From Pyropia yezoensis (taxonomy: Eukaryota > Rhodophyta > Bangiophyceae > Bangiales > Bangiaceae), in assembly GCA_009829735.1 (NCBI GenBank), contig CM020618.1, positions 8,771,119-8,835,118 of the forward strand: a stretch of 64,000 nt of DNA, given 5' to 3'. The translations under genes were made by a program, and so were the position numbers. Position 1 is the first letter of the stretch. Every line of letters starts with the position of its first letter. Positions 50,457 through 61,281 of the stretch are shown here, one piece after another. Below the pieces are notes generated by a model. The model saw only the letters and a list, made by a program, of their open reading frames with translations. It was not told where the DNA came from and made no database searches.

Positions 50457-50925
50457 TGTGGCAGTATTGACCCCCAGGTAGGGGGGCAACACGTGCCATG
50501 CAAGGGGCGGCAGGCCACTAGCCTGATCCGTTCCTCCCCCTGCATTTGGGTCCATATTCCCTAAGTTTGGGATAGTTAGCTTAGTAGTAAATCCAACTTG
50601 GATTTGAGGGTTTTCTGCATTGATCGTCTTGAATTTTCGTGTGGCCCGGTGGGCAGGTGCTGGGGTGGGAGATTCTGAGTGGCGAGATTCTGAGTGGACC
50701 CTGGGGGGATAAGGGGAGGGACAGCGGGGCTTGGCCCTGCGTCCCCGTCCCGACCAAGAAACTGTTGGACCACACACCATCTTCTTGTTTGTCCGTGGGG
50801 GGTTTGCCCCACAACAGGGACAGAGTGTGTGCGACTTGCACTTCTTCCGGTTCCCCCGACACGGGAGGCAGCCCTGGCACACCGCCCCAACTTGGGTGCC
50901 GTGTGTGCTTGTGGTTTTTGCCACA
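50457..50925 (+). repeat. 3' LTR of copy B
   Basis: 469 bp, about two differences from its 5' partner. Followed by CGTAC, which does not repeat the left flank. Confidence 0.94.
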
Positions 50926-51689
50926 CGTACGACGGCCCCGATTCTCTTTCCCCCACTTTCCCACGCGCGCAGCACTCTCCTGTGCCGCCTTTTCCGCTCC
51001 TCCAGCACCATGGGCGCAGCCACTCGGGGCGCGGGGGGACAGGGGTGGCGGAGGGGGGGGGGGGCGGGAGCGGAACCACGGGGTCCGCCGGCGCGGCAGA
51101 CAAGCAAGGACCAGCGCCGTCGAGGGCTCCGGCCCTCTGCGCGCGCTGTCGTCGTGCGCAGATCACGGGGCCGGAGTACCCCCTCTGTCACTGGCGGTGC
51201 GGCTGCCCGTGGGCAGCTCAGCCACCGTTTGGGGAGCGCGGAAGCCTGTGGTGGGCAGGCCGCGGGCGGCACCTGAGGAAGACGGAGCTGCGGAGGGCCT
51301 TCCGCCGTCTGTAATGGCAGTGTCGGAGAGCGCAGCGGGCGGAACTGGACCACGCTCTGTGCCATTGGACGTGTCGCTGTCCTTGGGCGGCCACTCCCCT
51401 GAAGCAGGACGAGCCGCCTCTGCTGACGGGGCCGCAGGGCGGCCCCTGGGCCGACCGATCGCCGGCGGGGCGGGCCGGTACCGACGGAGTGGGACATCGG
51501 GCGCCAGCGCCAACCGACAGAAGAGCCGCTGAACGACGGCGGCGGCCAGGCGGCGCCGGGCGGGTGGACCAACGCGCATCTGGGGCGGCCGACCGCTCCT
51601 CGCTGGGAGGGGCCGCCGCTGGTTGGCGGCGGCGGCCAGGGCCAGGGGGGACCGACCCGGTGGCACCATCAGCAAGGGCGGCCGAGCAG
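50926..51689 (+). other. 5' region of the second Harbinger Myb-like locus
   Basis: A pyrimidine-rich leader (CGATTCTCTTTCCCCCACTT) precedes an ATG at 51010. A Cys-rich segment around 51136-51220 reads CARCRRAQITGPEYPLC then HWRCGC, a possible zinc ribbon, but in a frame different from the one opened by that ATG. The region probably encodes the N terminus of the Myb-like protein, with frame damage or introns that I cannot resolve. Confidence 0.3.
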
Positions 51690-52690
51690 TCCCCGCTATT
51701 GGGAGGGGCCGCCGCTGTTTGGAGAGGGCCAGTCTCGGCCAAGCCGGTGGCAAGACCAGCAGCAGCAGCAGGAGCAAGGGCGGCCGACGAGCCCACGCAG
51801 GGACGATCGGCCGCGGCTGTTTGGGGACGGCCAGGCGGGGCCCAGCCGGTGGGAGCACCACCTGCAGGAGCAGCAGCAAGGGCAGCCGACGAGCCCACGC
51901 AGGGGACGATCGGCCGCGGCTGTTTGGGGACGGGCCAGGCGGGGCCCAGCCGGTGGGAGCACCACCTGCAGCAGCAGCAGCAAGGGCAGCCGACGAGCCC
52001 ACGCAGGGACGATCGGCCGCGGCTGTTTGGGGACGGCCAGGCGGGGCCCAGGCGGTGGAGCACCACCTGCAGCAGCAGCAGCAAGGGCGGCCGACGAGCC
52101 CACGCAGAGACGATCGGCCGCGGCTGTTTGGGGACGGCCAGGCGGGGCCCAGCCGGTGGGAGCACCACCTGCGGGAGCAGCCAGCAAGGGCGGCCGACGA
52201 GCCCACGCAGAGACGATCGGCCGCGGCTGTTTGGGGACGGCCAGGCGGGGCCCAGCCGGTGGGAGCACCACCTGCAGCAGGAGCAGCAAGGGCGGCCGAC
52301 GAGCCCACGCAGGGACGATCGGCCGCGGCTGTTTGGGGACTGCCGGCGGGGCCCAGCCGGTGGGAGCACTACCCGCAGCAGCAGCAGCAAGGGCGGCCGA
52401 CGAGCCCACGCAGGGACGATCGGCCGCCGTCGTTTGGAGACGGCCGCGCGAGGCAGAACCGGGAAGCCGACCACCAGCAGGGGCGGCCGGCCAGTCCCCG
52501 CTATTGGGAGGGGCCCGCCGCTCTTTTGGCGGCGGCCAGGCGGGGCCGAGCCGGCGGGACAACCACCAGCAGGGTCGGCCGGCCAGTCCCCGCTACTGGG
52601 AGGGGCCGCCGCTCTTTGGCGGCGGCCAGGCGGAGCCGAGCCGGCCGGACAACCACCAGGCAGCAGCAGCAGCAAGGGCGGCCGAGCAGC
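51690..52690 (+). repeat. ~120-bp coding-type tandem repeats (Trp/Gln/Arg-rich)
   Basis: About nine units of ~117-125 bp share GACGATCGGCCGCGGCTGTT, CCAGCCGGTGGGAGCACC and a CAGCAG run. One frame reads RPTSPRRDDRPRLFGDGQAG followed by SRWEHHLQQQQQG. Single-base unit-length differences throw the frame, so all frames look repeat-like. The composition (Trp, Gln, Arg, Pro) resembles the disordered region of the Myb-like gene at 31128. Confidence 0.8.
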
Positions 52691-53135
52691 CCTCGCAGGG
52701 ATCACCGGGCCGCCCCTGGCTGGCAGCAACCAGGCTGCACCGAGCGGGTGGCCCACCACCCAGGTAGGGGGGCGGACGACTCCGCGAGTCCAAGGGCCGC
52801 CGTCGATTGGCGTTTGGGCAGGGGCCGCCGACTGCCCAGATAGCGGGGGAGGCGGCCCTGGGCAGCAACCCGCTGTCGTCTTCCGCGCTGGGGGAGCGGC
52901 CAGCAGAGATCGTTGCCATTGCGCCGTTGGAGAGGCGTCTCGAGGAAAGCCCTCGAGGAGCTGCTGCGGGCCCGGTGGAGGGCTCCCCGCGAGGCGGCAT
53001 GCGAGGGACTCCCCTGGGTGGGCCGAGCCGGCACCGGCCCACCACTGCGGCCATCCTCGAGCAGTTGGCCAGCGCCTCGTGGCGACCCGTGGTCTGCGCG
53101 AGCAAGGGCGGTGCGACTGAGCCGAGGCTCACGGA

Positions 53136-55768
53136 TTGCGGCGCGCAAGATCGCCCATTGCTGCCGAGGTCACCGGCAGCAGCAGCAGCAGCAGCAACAC
53201 CCGCGACGGGTCCGCCATGTCCACTTCCCCCTTCTTTAGAGGACAGTCGAGAGGAGGGGGGCACGACGGCGGTACCGGCAGTGCCGGCGGTGCTGGCGGG
53301 GACCCCCGCGCCGGCAGCCCCGACAGCGGGGCAACGTCCAGCGGCAGTGGGGCCGCCACCGGGGCGCGGCCGCCGACGTCACGCAGCCAACTACGACCGG
53401 CCATCCCGCGGTGGCCGCGCCCGCGCCAGAGGCGGTCGGCCACCACCAAGAGCGGCCGCCCCAGCTCTAGCTGGGACGACGATGCAGTCGCCAACGGCAC
53501 CGGGGACGAGGACGAAGAGGCCACAGCCGCTGCGGCCGGGGCCTGTGCACGGCGACGATCGGGAGGAGGCGCCCGTCGTGGCGTTGGCGGCCCCCACCCC
53601 CAGAGGGGCCGAGGAGCCGCAGCAGCCGGCGCCGCTGGTGTCGCCGCCGGTGTCGCCGCCCGTGTCGCCGCCGGCGTCGCCACCGCCGGGGCCGCCGTCG
53701 GGGGAGGTGGTGCCGGCGGGGAGGGCGGGGCCGGCAGTGCTCGCCCCGCCGTTGTCCGGGGGGGTCTCGAGGCCGCGGTCGTGGCCGCGACGAGAGCGGC
53801 CGCGGAAGCCGCGGAGGCGGAACGGCTGCGGGCGATGGCGGACCTGGATTGGGAGCTCGCGTCCACACCCACGGGATCCCCTACTCCGACGTCGAGCGCG
53901 TACAGCTGAGCAAGGCGTGGCTCGAGGAGTCGGAGGACGCTGTGGTGGGGACGGACCAGAAGGGGAAGGAGTTCTTTGCGGTTGTGACGGCCAACTTCCA
54001 GCGGCGCATGGCCCGCATGAGGGCCGCTCACGTGGGGGTGGGGGCGCGGCCCTCATCTGCGCGTCATTCGCGAGTCTACGGGCGTCCAGCGGTACTACCA
54101 GAAGCTGTCGGAGAAGGTCATGCGCCTGGTGTGCGCCCGCGTCTACGTGGAGAGCAAGAACCTGACTGGGAACCCCTCCGAGCAGGACATGGAGCTGGCC
54201 ATGATGGCCAAGTTTGAGAGGCGCGACATCTACGAGGCAATGAGGGCCGGGAATTACGTCCCCAACCCGGCCCTCAAGTCGTTGGAGTCCAGGGCAATCC
54301 ACTGGCTACCGGCGTGGCGTGTTTTGCGCGAGTCAGACAAGTACAGCGGCGCCGCGGCTTCGGCCGCGATGGCGGCGCGGCGCTCTGAGCGCCCCGCCGC
54401 CGCGGCCGCGAGGTCGGCCGCGGGTGCGGCCGGGGCGGCCCCTTCCTCTGTTGGGGGATCGGCCAGTGGGTCGGCAGCCGCTTCTGCTGAGGGGGCCACC
54501 GCCGCCGACGGGACGGAGTCCCAGGACGCAGATGGCGACTCGACGCCTCTGGCCCGTGGCAAGCGTCGGCGCCCTGGCACTTTCGTTGACCTCCCCGTGG
54601 GCACCCAGTCTACTTTTGGAGCAGATGGCCGCGCGCGCGCGCGACGCTGCCATGGCGAAGGAGAGTAGCGCCAACACTGCAGCGCTGAAGGTCATCGCGG
54701 GGGCCACTGCGGACAGGAACCTGATTGCGGCACTGTCGGCCCCCGGCATTCGGGACGTGCCGCGCTTCCGCGCGATTTTAGCCCGGCGCGCCGATGCGCT
54801 CATCGCCCAGCACATGGCCGCCAACGCACCGGCACCTGCGAGGGCGTCCAGCAGCGGCGAGGGTGCCGCAGATGCTGGTGGAGGGCCGGGAGGGGAGGCG
54901 GCGCGCTCCAGCGGCCGCGGCTCCGACAGTCGCGGGGGACCGGCGGGGCGGCGGTGGGGGGGCGGGGGGCCCGGTGGCGGGGGGGGCGCGGGGGTGGGGC
55001 GGCCGCCGCCATGACCGCGACAGATGACGAGCCGGGGGCCGCGGCTGCTGGCGAAGCCGCGGCCTCCGGCGCTGTCGCGGCTGGTGCGGGCTCACGGCCC
55101 TCGGAGGGCCGCTCATCAGCGGCCGCCGGGGCCGCGGCCGCCCCGCAGCCCCCCCCCCTGGACCTCTTCCACCCACTTTGCCAAACTCTCCGGCGTCCTG
55201 GGAGAGCCAGCAGCCACCGCCGTCCCCACCTCGGGCACCTTTGCCTATGGAGTGGCCTCCGCTGCAGCCACCGCCGTCCCCGCCGCTGGCACCTGTACCG
55301 ATGGAGTGGCCTCCATTGGCGGAATGTGCCCACGGAGGGGTCCTCAGGGACTCCGGGGGCAGCGCGGCACCGGTCCGCGCAGGGCGACTGGGGTGTCAGC
55401 GGCAGCGACACCGGTGACGCCCGCCCCACCTTTGCGGGACGTGATGGCCCCTGCGGGTCGCCGCTCTGCGGGTGGCCGCTCTGCGGCCGCCTTTCTATCC
55501 GTCGGCCGACGGGCGCAGATCACCACGCAGCTGCAGTTTGCCACCGCTGCCGGAGGCTTCGTCAGTCAGAAAGGCAAAGGGCCGAAGCGCATGCCCGTTT
55601 ATCGTTCCACTACGCCGTCCCCCGAGCCCTCTGTGGCAGATTCTGAGCAGGACGACGATGTGGGGGAATTACGACAACGTGGACGGTGATGAGGACGAGT
55701 TTGACCCGCTCATTAGGTCGGTGAAGGAGTTGGAGGATGAGGAGGACGACGATGACTTGTACATGTGA
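53136..55768 (+). pseudogene. Harbinger-type Myb/SANT-like gene
   Basis: A Gly/Ala/Pro-rich part ends DLDWELASTPTGS near 53870. An overlapping frame then gives the Myb/SANT-like domain: YSDVERVQLSKAWLEESEDA, VVGTDQKGKEFFAVVTANFQ (~53880-54010). The next frame goes on with YYQKLSEKV, ESKNLTGNPSEQDMELAMMA and HWLPAWRVLRESDKYSG (~54090-54350). Another gives the basic-helical QMAARARDAAMAKESSANTA (~54620-54700). A final acidic tail (YDNVDGDEDEFDPL ... EEDDDDLYM) ends at 55768. The order is that of the accessory DNA-binding protein of PIF/Harbinger transposons. At least three frame changes mean decay or introns. It faces the transposase at 57269-58794. Confidence 0.55.
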
Positions 55769-56099
55769 TGTGTGCTTGTGTTTTTTTTTGTGGCACTGCT
55801 CGTTTTGGCTTGCATCTGCTGTGTCTGTTGTTTGTGTGCACGTACCCACGGTTGCCTGACAAATGTTTTTTTCCTTTGCGTGCTTGATTCTACGCCACTT
55901 GTCGTTGGTCTGCTTTATGTTGGCGCCGTCTGTCTGCTTTTTGTTGGCGCCACTAAGTGGAGCCTGTGTGTCACCACGCGTGGGGTGTGCCTTGAGGGCG
56001 TGGTTGGCGTGGTAAATGCTCCACCTGCCGTTTTGTCTTTCCTAAGCTCTGGCTGTCCTGAAATTCGCTCAGCTGCGTCCTCGCCTCCTCCACTCCCCC
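55769..56099. other. Spacer, 3' of the Myb-like gene
   Basis: AT-richer, with poly-T runs (TGTGTTTTTTTTTGTGGC), probably the 3' untranslated region of the Myb-like gene. One frame is rich in hydrophobic residues but short and T-driven. Confidence 0.35.
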
Positions 56100-56990
56100 G
56101 CCACGCTCGCGCCAGCAGCCAGGCTCCCAGGCAGCCGACAAGTCGGCCGCTGTGCCGCTGCCACCCCCCACCGCCAAGGCGTTCCCCCCCCACTTGCCAC
56201 GTCGGTGGCAGCAGCCAGGCTCCCAGGCAGCCGACAAGTCGGCCGATGTGTCGCTGCCACCCCCCCACCGCCAAGGCGTTCCCCCCACTTCCTTGCCACG
56301 TCGGTGGCAGCAGCCAGGCGCACAGGCGGCCGACACGTCGGCCGCTGTGTCGCTGTCACCCCCCCACCGCCAATGCATCCCCCCCCCACATTCGTGCCAC
56401 GCCGGTGGCAGCATGCAGGCGCACAGGCGGCCGACAAGTCGGCCGCTGTGTCGCTCTCACCCCCCCACCGCCAAGGCATTCCCCCCCCCACATTCGTGCC
56501 ACACCGGTGGCAGCATGCAGGCGCACAGGCGGCCGACAAGTCGGCCGCTGTGTCGCTGCCACCCCCCCCACGCCAAGGCATCCCACGCCCACTTCCTTGC
56601 CACGTCGGTGGCAGCAGCCAGCCAGGCGCACAGGCGGCCAACAAGTCGACCGCTGTGTTGCTGCCACCCCCCACCGCCAAGGCGTCCCCCCGCACTTCCT
56701 TGCCACGTCGGTGGCAGCAGCGACACAGCGGCCGATAAGTCGGCCGCTGTGTCGCTGCCACCCCCCCACCGCCAAGGCACCCCCCCCCCACTTTCGTGCC
56801 ACGCCGGTGGCAGCAGCCAGGCGCACAGGCGGCCGACAAGTCGGCCGCTGCGTCGCTGCCACCCCCCCACGCCAAGGCACCCCCCCCACTTTCGTGCCAC
56901 GCCGGTGGCAGCAGCCAGGCGCACAGGCGGCCGACAAGTCGGCCGCTGCGTCGCTGCCACCCCACCGCCAAGGCGTCCCGCGCCTTGCGT
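56100..56990. repeat. Nine-unit palindromic minisatellite, ~100-bp units
   Basis: Nine units each contain GGCCGACAAGTCGGCC (7-bp arms), CGCTGCCACC, a C run, CACCGCCAAGGC and TGCCACGTCGGTGGCA (6-bp arms). Every unit can thus form two short hairpins. Some units vary the loop or one arm (GACACGTCGG, AACAAGTCGACC). It lies between the convergent Harbinger genes. Long frames here are repeat artefacts. Confidence 0.9.
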
Positions 56991-57268
56991 TTTTACCACG
57001 CCAACGGCCGTTTTTCCACGCTAGACCGGCTCACAGGTGAGGAAAAAAAAAAAACCCGAAGGGAAAAAAAAACCTTTAAAGCAGCCGCCCACCCACCTAC
57101 GTGCACACCAACGCATGACGGCGGTGCAGAAACGGCGCCAAAGCCTCCGCCTTGTTCTCCCACACGTGTGCCATCAGGTCAGCGCGTAGTCGCTCGTGCT
57201 CAATCGGACTGCTCAGAACAGACTGGCGCCTGATATCGTCAGTGCGCCAAGTCGAGGCGACACGGCCA

Positions 57269-58794
57269 TTACCCTGCGCGCCGTTCCGCCTCCGGCCCCT
57301 GTCCCCGCCCCTGCAGTACCAGCACCACCTCCAGTTCCATCAGGCGGACAGGCTGCACCCCCCGCGGCCGATGCACCACCCCCCCGGCCGCAATACCTCC
57401 CGCGCGTCCAGATACGCCCGCTGCGGCCGCCGTGCCGTCACCCACAGTGCCCGCACCACCCGCACCGACACTGCTGCCACTACCAGCGGTACCGGACGAA
57501 GACGACGACGAAGACGACGAAGAGGACCACGAGAACGCCGACAAGGAGTCACTCCCCGCGGTCTCTGCGGCCCCTGCGGCCTCTGCTTCAGCCTGCGCAG
57601 CGGCCATCATGACAGAGGCCGCTGCGCCGGTCTGGCCGTATAAATCTCCCATGCGGAGGCGGAAGATGTACCCGTCGCGGCGGTTGATGACAATCATGTT
57701 GTGCAAAATAGCGACAGCCTTGGCGGTGCGGATGCAACGGTCAACAGAGTGATACTTGGCCGGGTGGAGAAGGATGTGAAAGCGCGCGGTCATTACGCCA
57801 TACAGACGCTCAACGTCCTTGCGAAGCGCCTCGTGCAGCCGGTTGTAAGTGCACTTCTTCAGGGTGTTGGAGGTGGCGCGTGGAAAGGGTCGGGAAAAAA
57901 TGGGGAACTTTGGATACACACCGTCGGCTAAATAGGACAGCAAGCGACGCGTGCGGCCATGCAGTGTGTACTCAAAATTGTCAGGGGGCCAAAGACCGTT
58001 CGTAATGTCCATGCAGAGCGGTGATTGGTCCCACACATTCAGGTCGTTCTGGCTGCCCGGTGGCCCCACGAAAAAGTGCCAGATTTACAGATCCTCATCG
58101 CAGACTGTCTCCATTACCACGGAGCGCCGCTTCTTGTAGTCCTGGTACTGGCCCGCCAAAGCCTTGGGGCACATGCGCCAACCCCAATGCGAGCAGTCGG
58201 TGCTCCCTATGCACCCAGGCATCCCACGTTGCGCGTTGCGGTCAAGAATATGGGCCAGCTCGTCCATGTTTGGGGGGCGCAGGAAAAACTCCTCGTAGTT
58301 GTCGACGATGTGGTCGACAAGCATTTGCGTCGCCACCGCCGTTGTGGACTTGGACAGTCGGACATACTCGTCAGGCCGATCAGCGGCCTCACCGTACGCC
58401 AGCACACGAAAGGCGGCCACCACCTTCTGCAGGGCATGCGCCTGTGGCCGCCCACTGGCGTTGATGGTGCGCTTCCAGTACGGCAGGTCCTTCACGTCGT
58501 CGTAGACCGCCATAAACACATTGCGAGGCACGCGGAACCGAGCCTCAAAATCAGTCTCGCCGTACACAGGTGGGTTCCGTCCTCCCCAAAGTAGTCAGCC
58601 TCGATGCTTCGGTAGCCGCGCTCAAATCCACGCAACCGGTTGGCATGACGACCAGGCACCGAGCCGCCGCGACGCCGGCGGCGTCGGGCAACCGCACCCG
58701 ACAGAGCGATGTAGTGTCTACGTCGCGTTAGAGAGAGCCGCGCAGCCAGAACAGCTGCGTGGACCTCGTCCGCCGATCCATCGGACACCTCCCA
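57269..58794 (-). pseudogene. PIF/Harbinger DDE transposase, nearly complete
   Basis: N terminus in one frame: WEVSDGSADEVHAAVL, RRRRRRGGSVPGRHANR, RSIEADYFGEDG, the usual G-G-S-P-G-R...DYF start. One frame change near 58570 (frameshift or intron) leads into TDFEARFRVPRNVF, LQKVVAAFRVLAYGEAADRP, IGSTDCSHWGW (first Asp), then a single in-frame TAA near 58087, then IWHFFVGPPGSQNDLNVWD (second Asp), YLADGVYPKF, RKDVERLYGVMTARFHI (Glu) and ILHNMIVINRRDGY. All three catalytic residues are present. The C terminus adds a Ser/Gly-rich tail. The protein cuts and pastes its own element, usually into TWA sites. Only these two lesions are seen, so it may have died recently or depend on relatives. Confidence 0.8.
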
Positions 58795-59695
58795 TGCCTC
58801 TCGATCAAAAGGCGCGGGGCAGCCATCTTCCAAAACTGCAGCCCCACCACACCTCCCAACCCCCACACACACATGAAGCCGGCAGAGACGACAGTGGTGG
58901 AGGTGGCGACGGTGGCGGAGGTGGCGACGGTGGTGGGCCTGCCGATGCGTGGTGGGCCTTCGCACGCGGCCCACAAACAGACCGACGACGGCGGTGACGA
59001 CGGTGGGTGGTGGCCACGTCGCGGGTACGACGTGAGCCGTCCCACGCGGCCCGCGAAGCCCCCCCGATCCACCCCTGGATGCCCCCCTCCCCGCAGCAGC
59101 GTCCCCCGGGGGGGGTGCACGCGCCTCCCCCCCCAATCCACCGCGGAGGCCCCCCCCCCGCAGGAACGTGCTCCGGGGGGGTGCACGCCCCTCCCCGCGA
59201 CGCCCCCCCCCCATTCCACCGCTGGAAGCCCCCCCCCCGTGCCAAACGTGCTGCGGGGGAGTGCACGCCCATCCCCACCCAGCCCCCCCCCGTGAGAGCC
59301 TGTTGTTGGGGGGGCGGCCCCCCCTCCGCCAGCGCGGGCCCACGCCGGGGGCGGGCCCTGCACGAAATGTTGTATTTTTTGTTGTTTTGCCGGGGGTGTT
59401 GGGGGTACGCTCGCCGGAGTGGCGTCCGGCGGCGTGCGTATGACTTGAACGGACCACGTCGATGCGTCGAATACGTGGGTGCGGTGTGGGGGATCCGAGA
59501 GGGGGGGGGGCGACCACCAGGACTCGTGCCCAACGGACGGCTGCGGATGCACACGACCACGCGCCATATGCCCAATCATCCAATCCTGCAGACTTCCAGA
59601 TTGCGTCCAGACACTTTCGAGAGGGTCGCAAATCTTTCACGCAGGGCCCCGTTCTAGCGTTAAAAACGGCAATAAACGCTCCCATAACCCGAAAC
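58795..59695. other. Region upstream of the transposase
   Basis: Frames are open on both strands but are repeat-rich. It contains GGTGGCGACGGTGGCGGAGG triplet-like runs (58900-58940) and C-run repeats (59080-59300). A promoter for the transposase is expected here; none recognised. Confidence 0.35.
59080..59300. repeat. C-run tandem repeats, ~65-75-bp units
   Basis: About three units contain a C run, GTGCACGC, CTCCCC, CCATTCCACCGC or CAATCCACCGC, and GGAGGCC or GGAAGCC. G and C runs alternate, so the segment is prone to slippage and structure. Confidence 0.75.
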
Positions 59696-59765
59696 GAGAT
59701 CGTCACGACGATCTCTGCAACGAAGTAGGGGGGGGAGATCGTTTCCGACATCGTCGTGACGATCT
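59696..59765. repeat. Pair of GATCGTC palindromes
   Basis: GAGATCGTCACGACGATCTC (59696-59715) is a near-perfect palindrome. ACATCGTCGTGACGATCT (59748-59765) is a second form, and GAGATCGTCGTGACG recurs near 59979. They are clustered on the promoter side of the transposase gene and could be protein-binding or subterminal transposon motifs. Confidence 0.6.
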
Positions 59766-60030
59766 TCTGCGGAAACGTGGCTCGCACGACTTGAAACAAC
59801 TCCATCAACTCCATTCGCGTCTGAACCCGAAGCGGAGGCCCGAATCTGGCCGATTTGGGACGCGACCGGACCCCAGCGGCGGCCCACAAGCCCCCGCTGG
59901 GCTCTCATTGGCCGAGAGACGTTTGGAAGCCACGTGTGCGCTCAATTGAGAGCTGCGAAAATATATGAGAGATGGTATCGAGATCGTCGTGACGTTGTTG
60001 GAAACACTCTGGGATAAGGGCCGTTCTATG

Positions 60031-60477
60031 GCAGTTTTCCGAATTTTGTCCCATGTGTACAAGAGCAAGAGCATGTGTACAAGAGCAATGGCCAATCGCA
60101 TGCCGGCAGCAGAGGGCTTACCAATGGCGTGCTGCAACACGTCTGTCGGAACAACCTGATGATTGGCTATGACCACAACTGCTCTCGCAACGAACGCTGG
60201 TTGGTGGAAGTACTCTGTTTTTTTCATCGGATCTCGCCGGTTGGCCCTTTATCTCAGGTCATTTCTGTCAAGAACAGTGCGAAGCGCTCAGCCAGTGCTT
60301 GTTCTGCCCTCGAAGTGGTCAGAAATCCCGAGAGAATCCCCGATCGCACTGTTCGTCCAACCACGGACCCTCATGCAGAGCAGTCATTGGCCAGAGAGGC
60401 AGCATCTGAGTCATATCATTGGTCAAGCACAGTTTGCTCTTGCTCTTGTCCACATGGGACAAAATTGGGAGAACTGC
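60031..60477. repeat. Foldback element, ~450 bp
   Basis: Arms at 60031-60072 (GCAGTTTTCCGAATTTTGTC...) and 60436-60477 (its inverse) match at 39 of 42 positions. Weaker pairing continues inward around CCAATGG motifs. No coding capacity; a MITE-like or decayed element. Confidence 0.65.
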
Positions 60478-60781
60478 AATACACCGCAAGATCCTACCGA
60501 AGCACACTGCACTTCCTCAAAGTCTGTGGCGATCTAAAAAACCTTCCTGATTCGGTCCCAGACTCTGAGAAGGGATTGGGACTCGTCAGCAGAACAAAAA
60601 AAAGACTCCTATCCTCTGCGCGAGACCCAGAGCGTTTGAGACTTCCGGCCACCAGTCTTTTCTCTCTCTGGACGAACGGGATATCTTTTCCTTTCTTATA
60701 GTGCCGCAATTCCCCATTCCTCTTGCGCAGGACGACCGATTCTGCCGCGCGCGCCTCACATTTCGGGACACCTATCCAGGC

Positions 60782-61281
60782 NNNNNNNNNNNNNNNNNNN
60801 NNNNNNNNNNNNNNNNNNNNNNNNNNNNNNNNNNNNNNNNNNNNNNNNNNNNNNNNNNNNNNNNNNNNNNNNNNNNNNNNNNNNNNNNNNNNNNNNNNNN
60901 NNNNNNNNNNNNNNNNNNNNNNNNNNNNNNNNNNNNNNNNNNNNNNNNNNNNNNNNNNNNNNNNNNNNNNNNNNNNNNNNNNNNNNNNNNNNNNNNNNNN
61001 NNNNNNNNNNNNNNNNNNNNNNNNNNNNNNNNNNNNNNNNNNNNNNNNNNNNNNNNNNNNNNNNNNNNNNNNNNNNNNNNNNNNNNNNNNNNNNNNNNNN
61101 NNNNNNNNNNNNNNNNNNNNNNNNNNNNNNNNNNNNNNNNNNNNNNNNNNNNNNNNNNNNNNNNNNNNNNNNNNNNNNNNNNNNNNNNNNNNNNNNNNNN
61201 NNNNNNNNNNNNNNNNNNNNNNNNNNNNNNNNNNNNNNNNNNNNNNNNNNNNNNNNNNNNNNNNNNNNNNNNNNNNNNNNN
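60782..61281. other. Assembly gap (500 N)
   Basis: Exactly 500 N, so a gap of conventional, not measured, size. Sequence to its left is unrelated to the A/B family; sequence to its right starts inside gag. Confidence 0.98.

Larger units (their letters stand above)
41560..50925 (+). mobile_element. Ty3/gypsy chromovirus-type LTR retrotransposon, copy B
   Basis: A 9.37-kb element of the same family and layout as copy A, including both antisense frames. LTRs are 469 bp and differ at about two positions, so it is very young. The five bases on its left (CCCTC) and right (CGTAC) do not match, unlike copy A. Pol is broken about once; otherwise it looks whole. Confidence 0.94.

Noticed and set aside
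51163-52759. 381- and 513-codon minus-strand frames
   Set aside because: Translation of the ~120-bp repeat array in reverse.
56100-56990. Possible CRISPR-like array
   Set aside because: Units are tandem repeats with no unique spacers, in a eukaryotic setting; it is a minisatellite.
56152-57024. Open frames through the palindromic minisatellite
   Set aside because: Repeat artefacts; open on both strands and in several frames.
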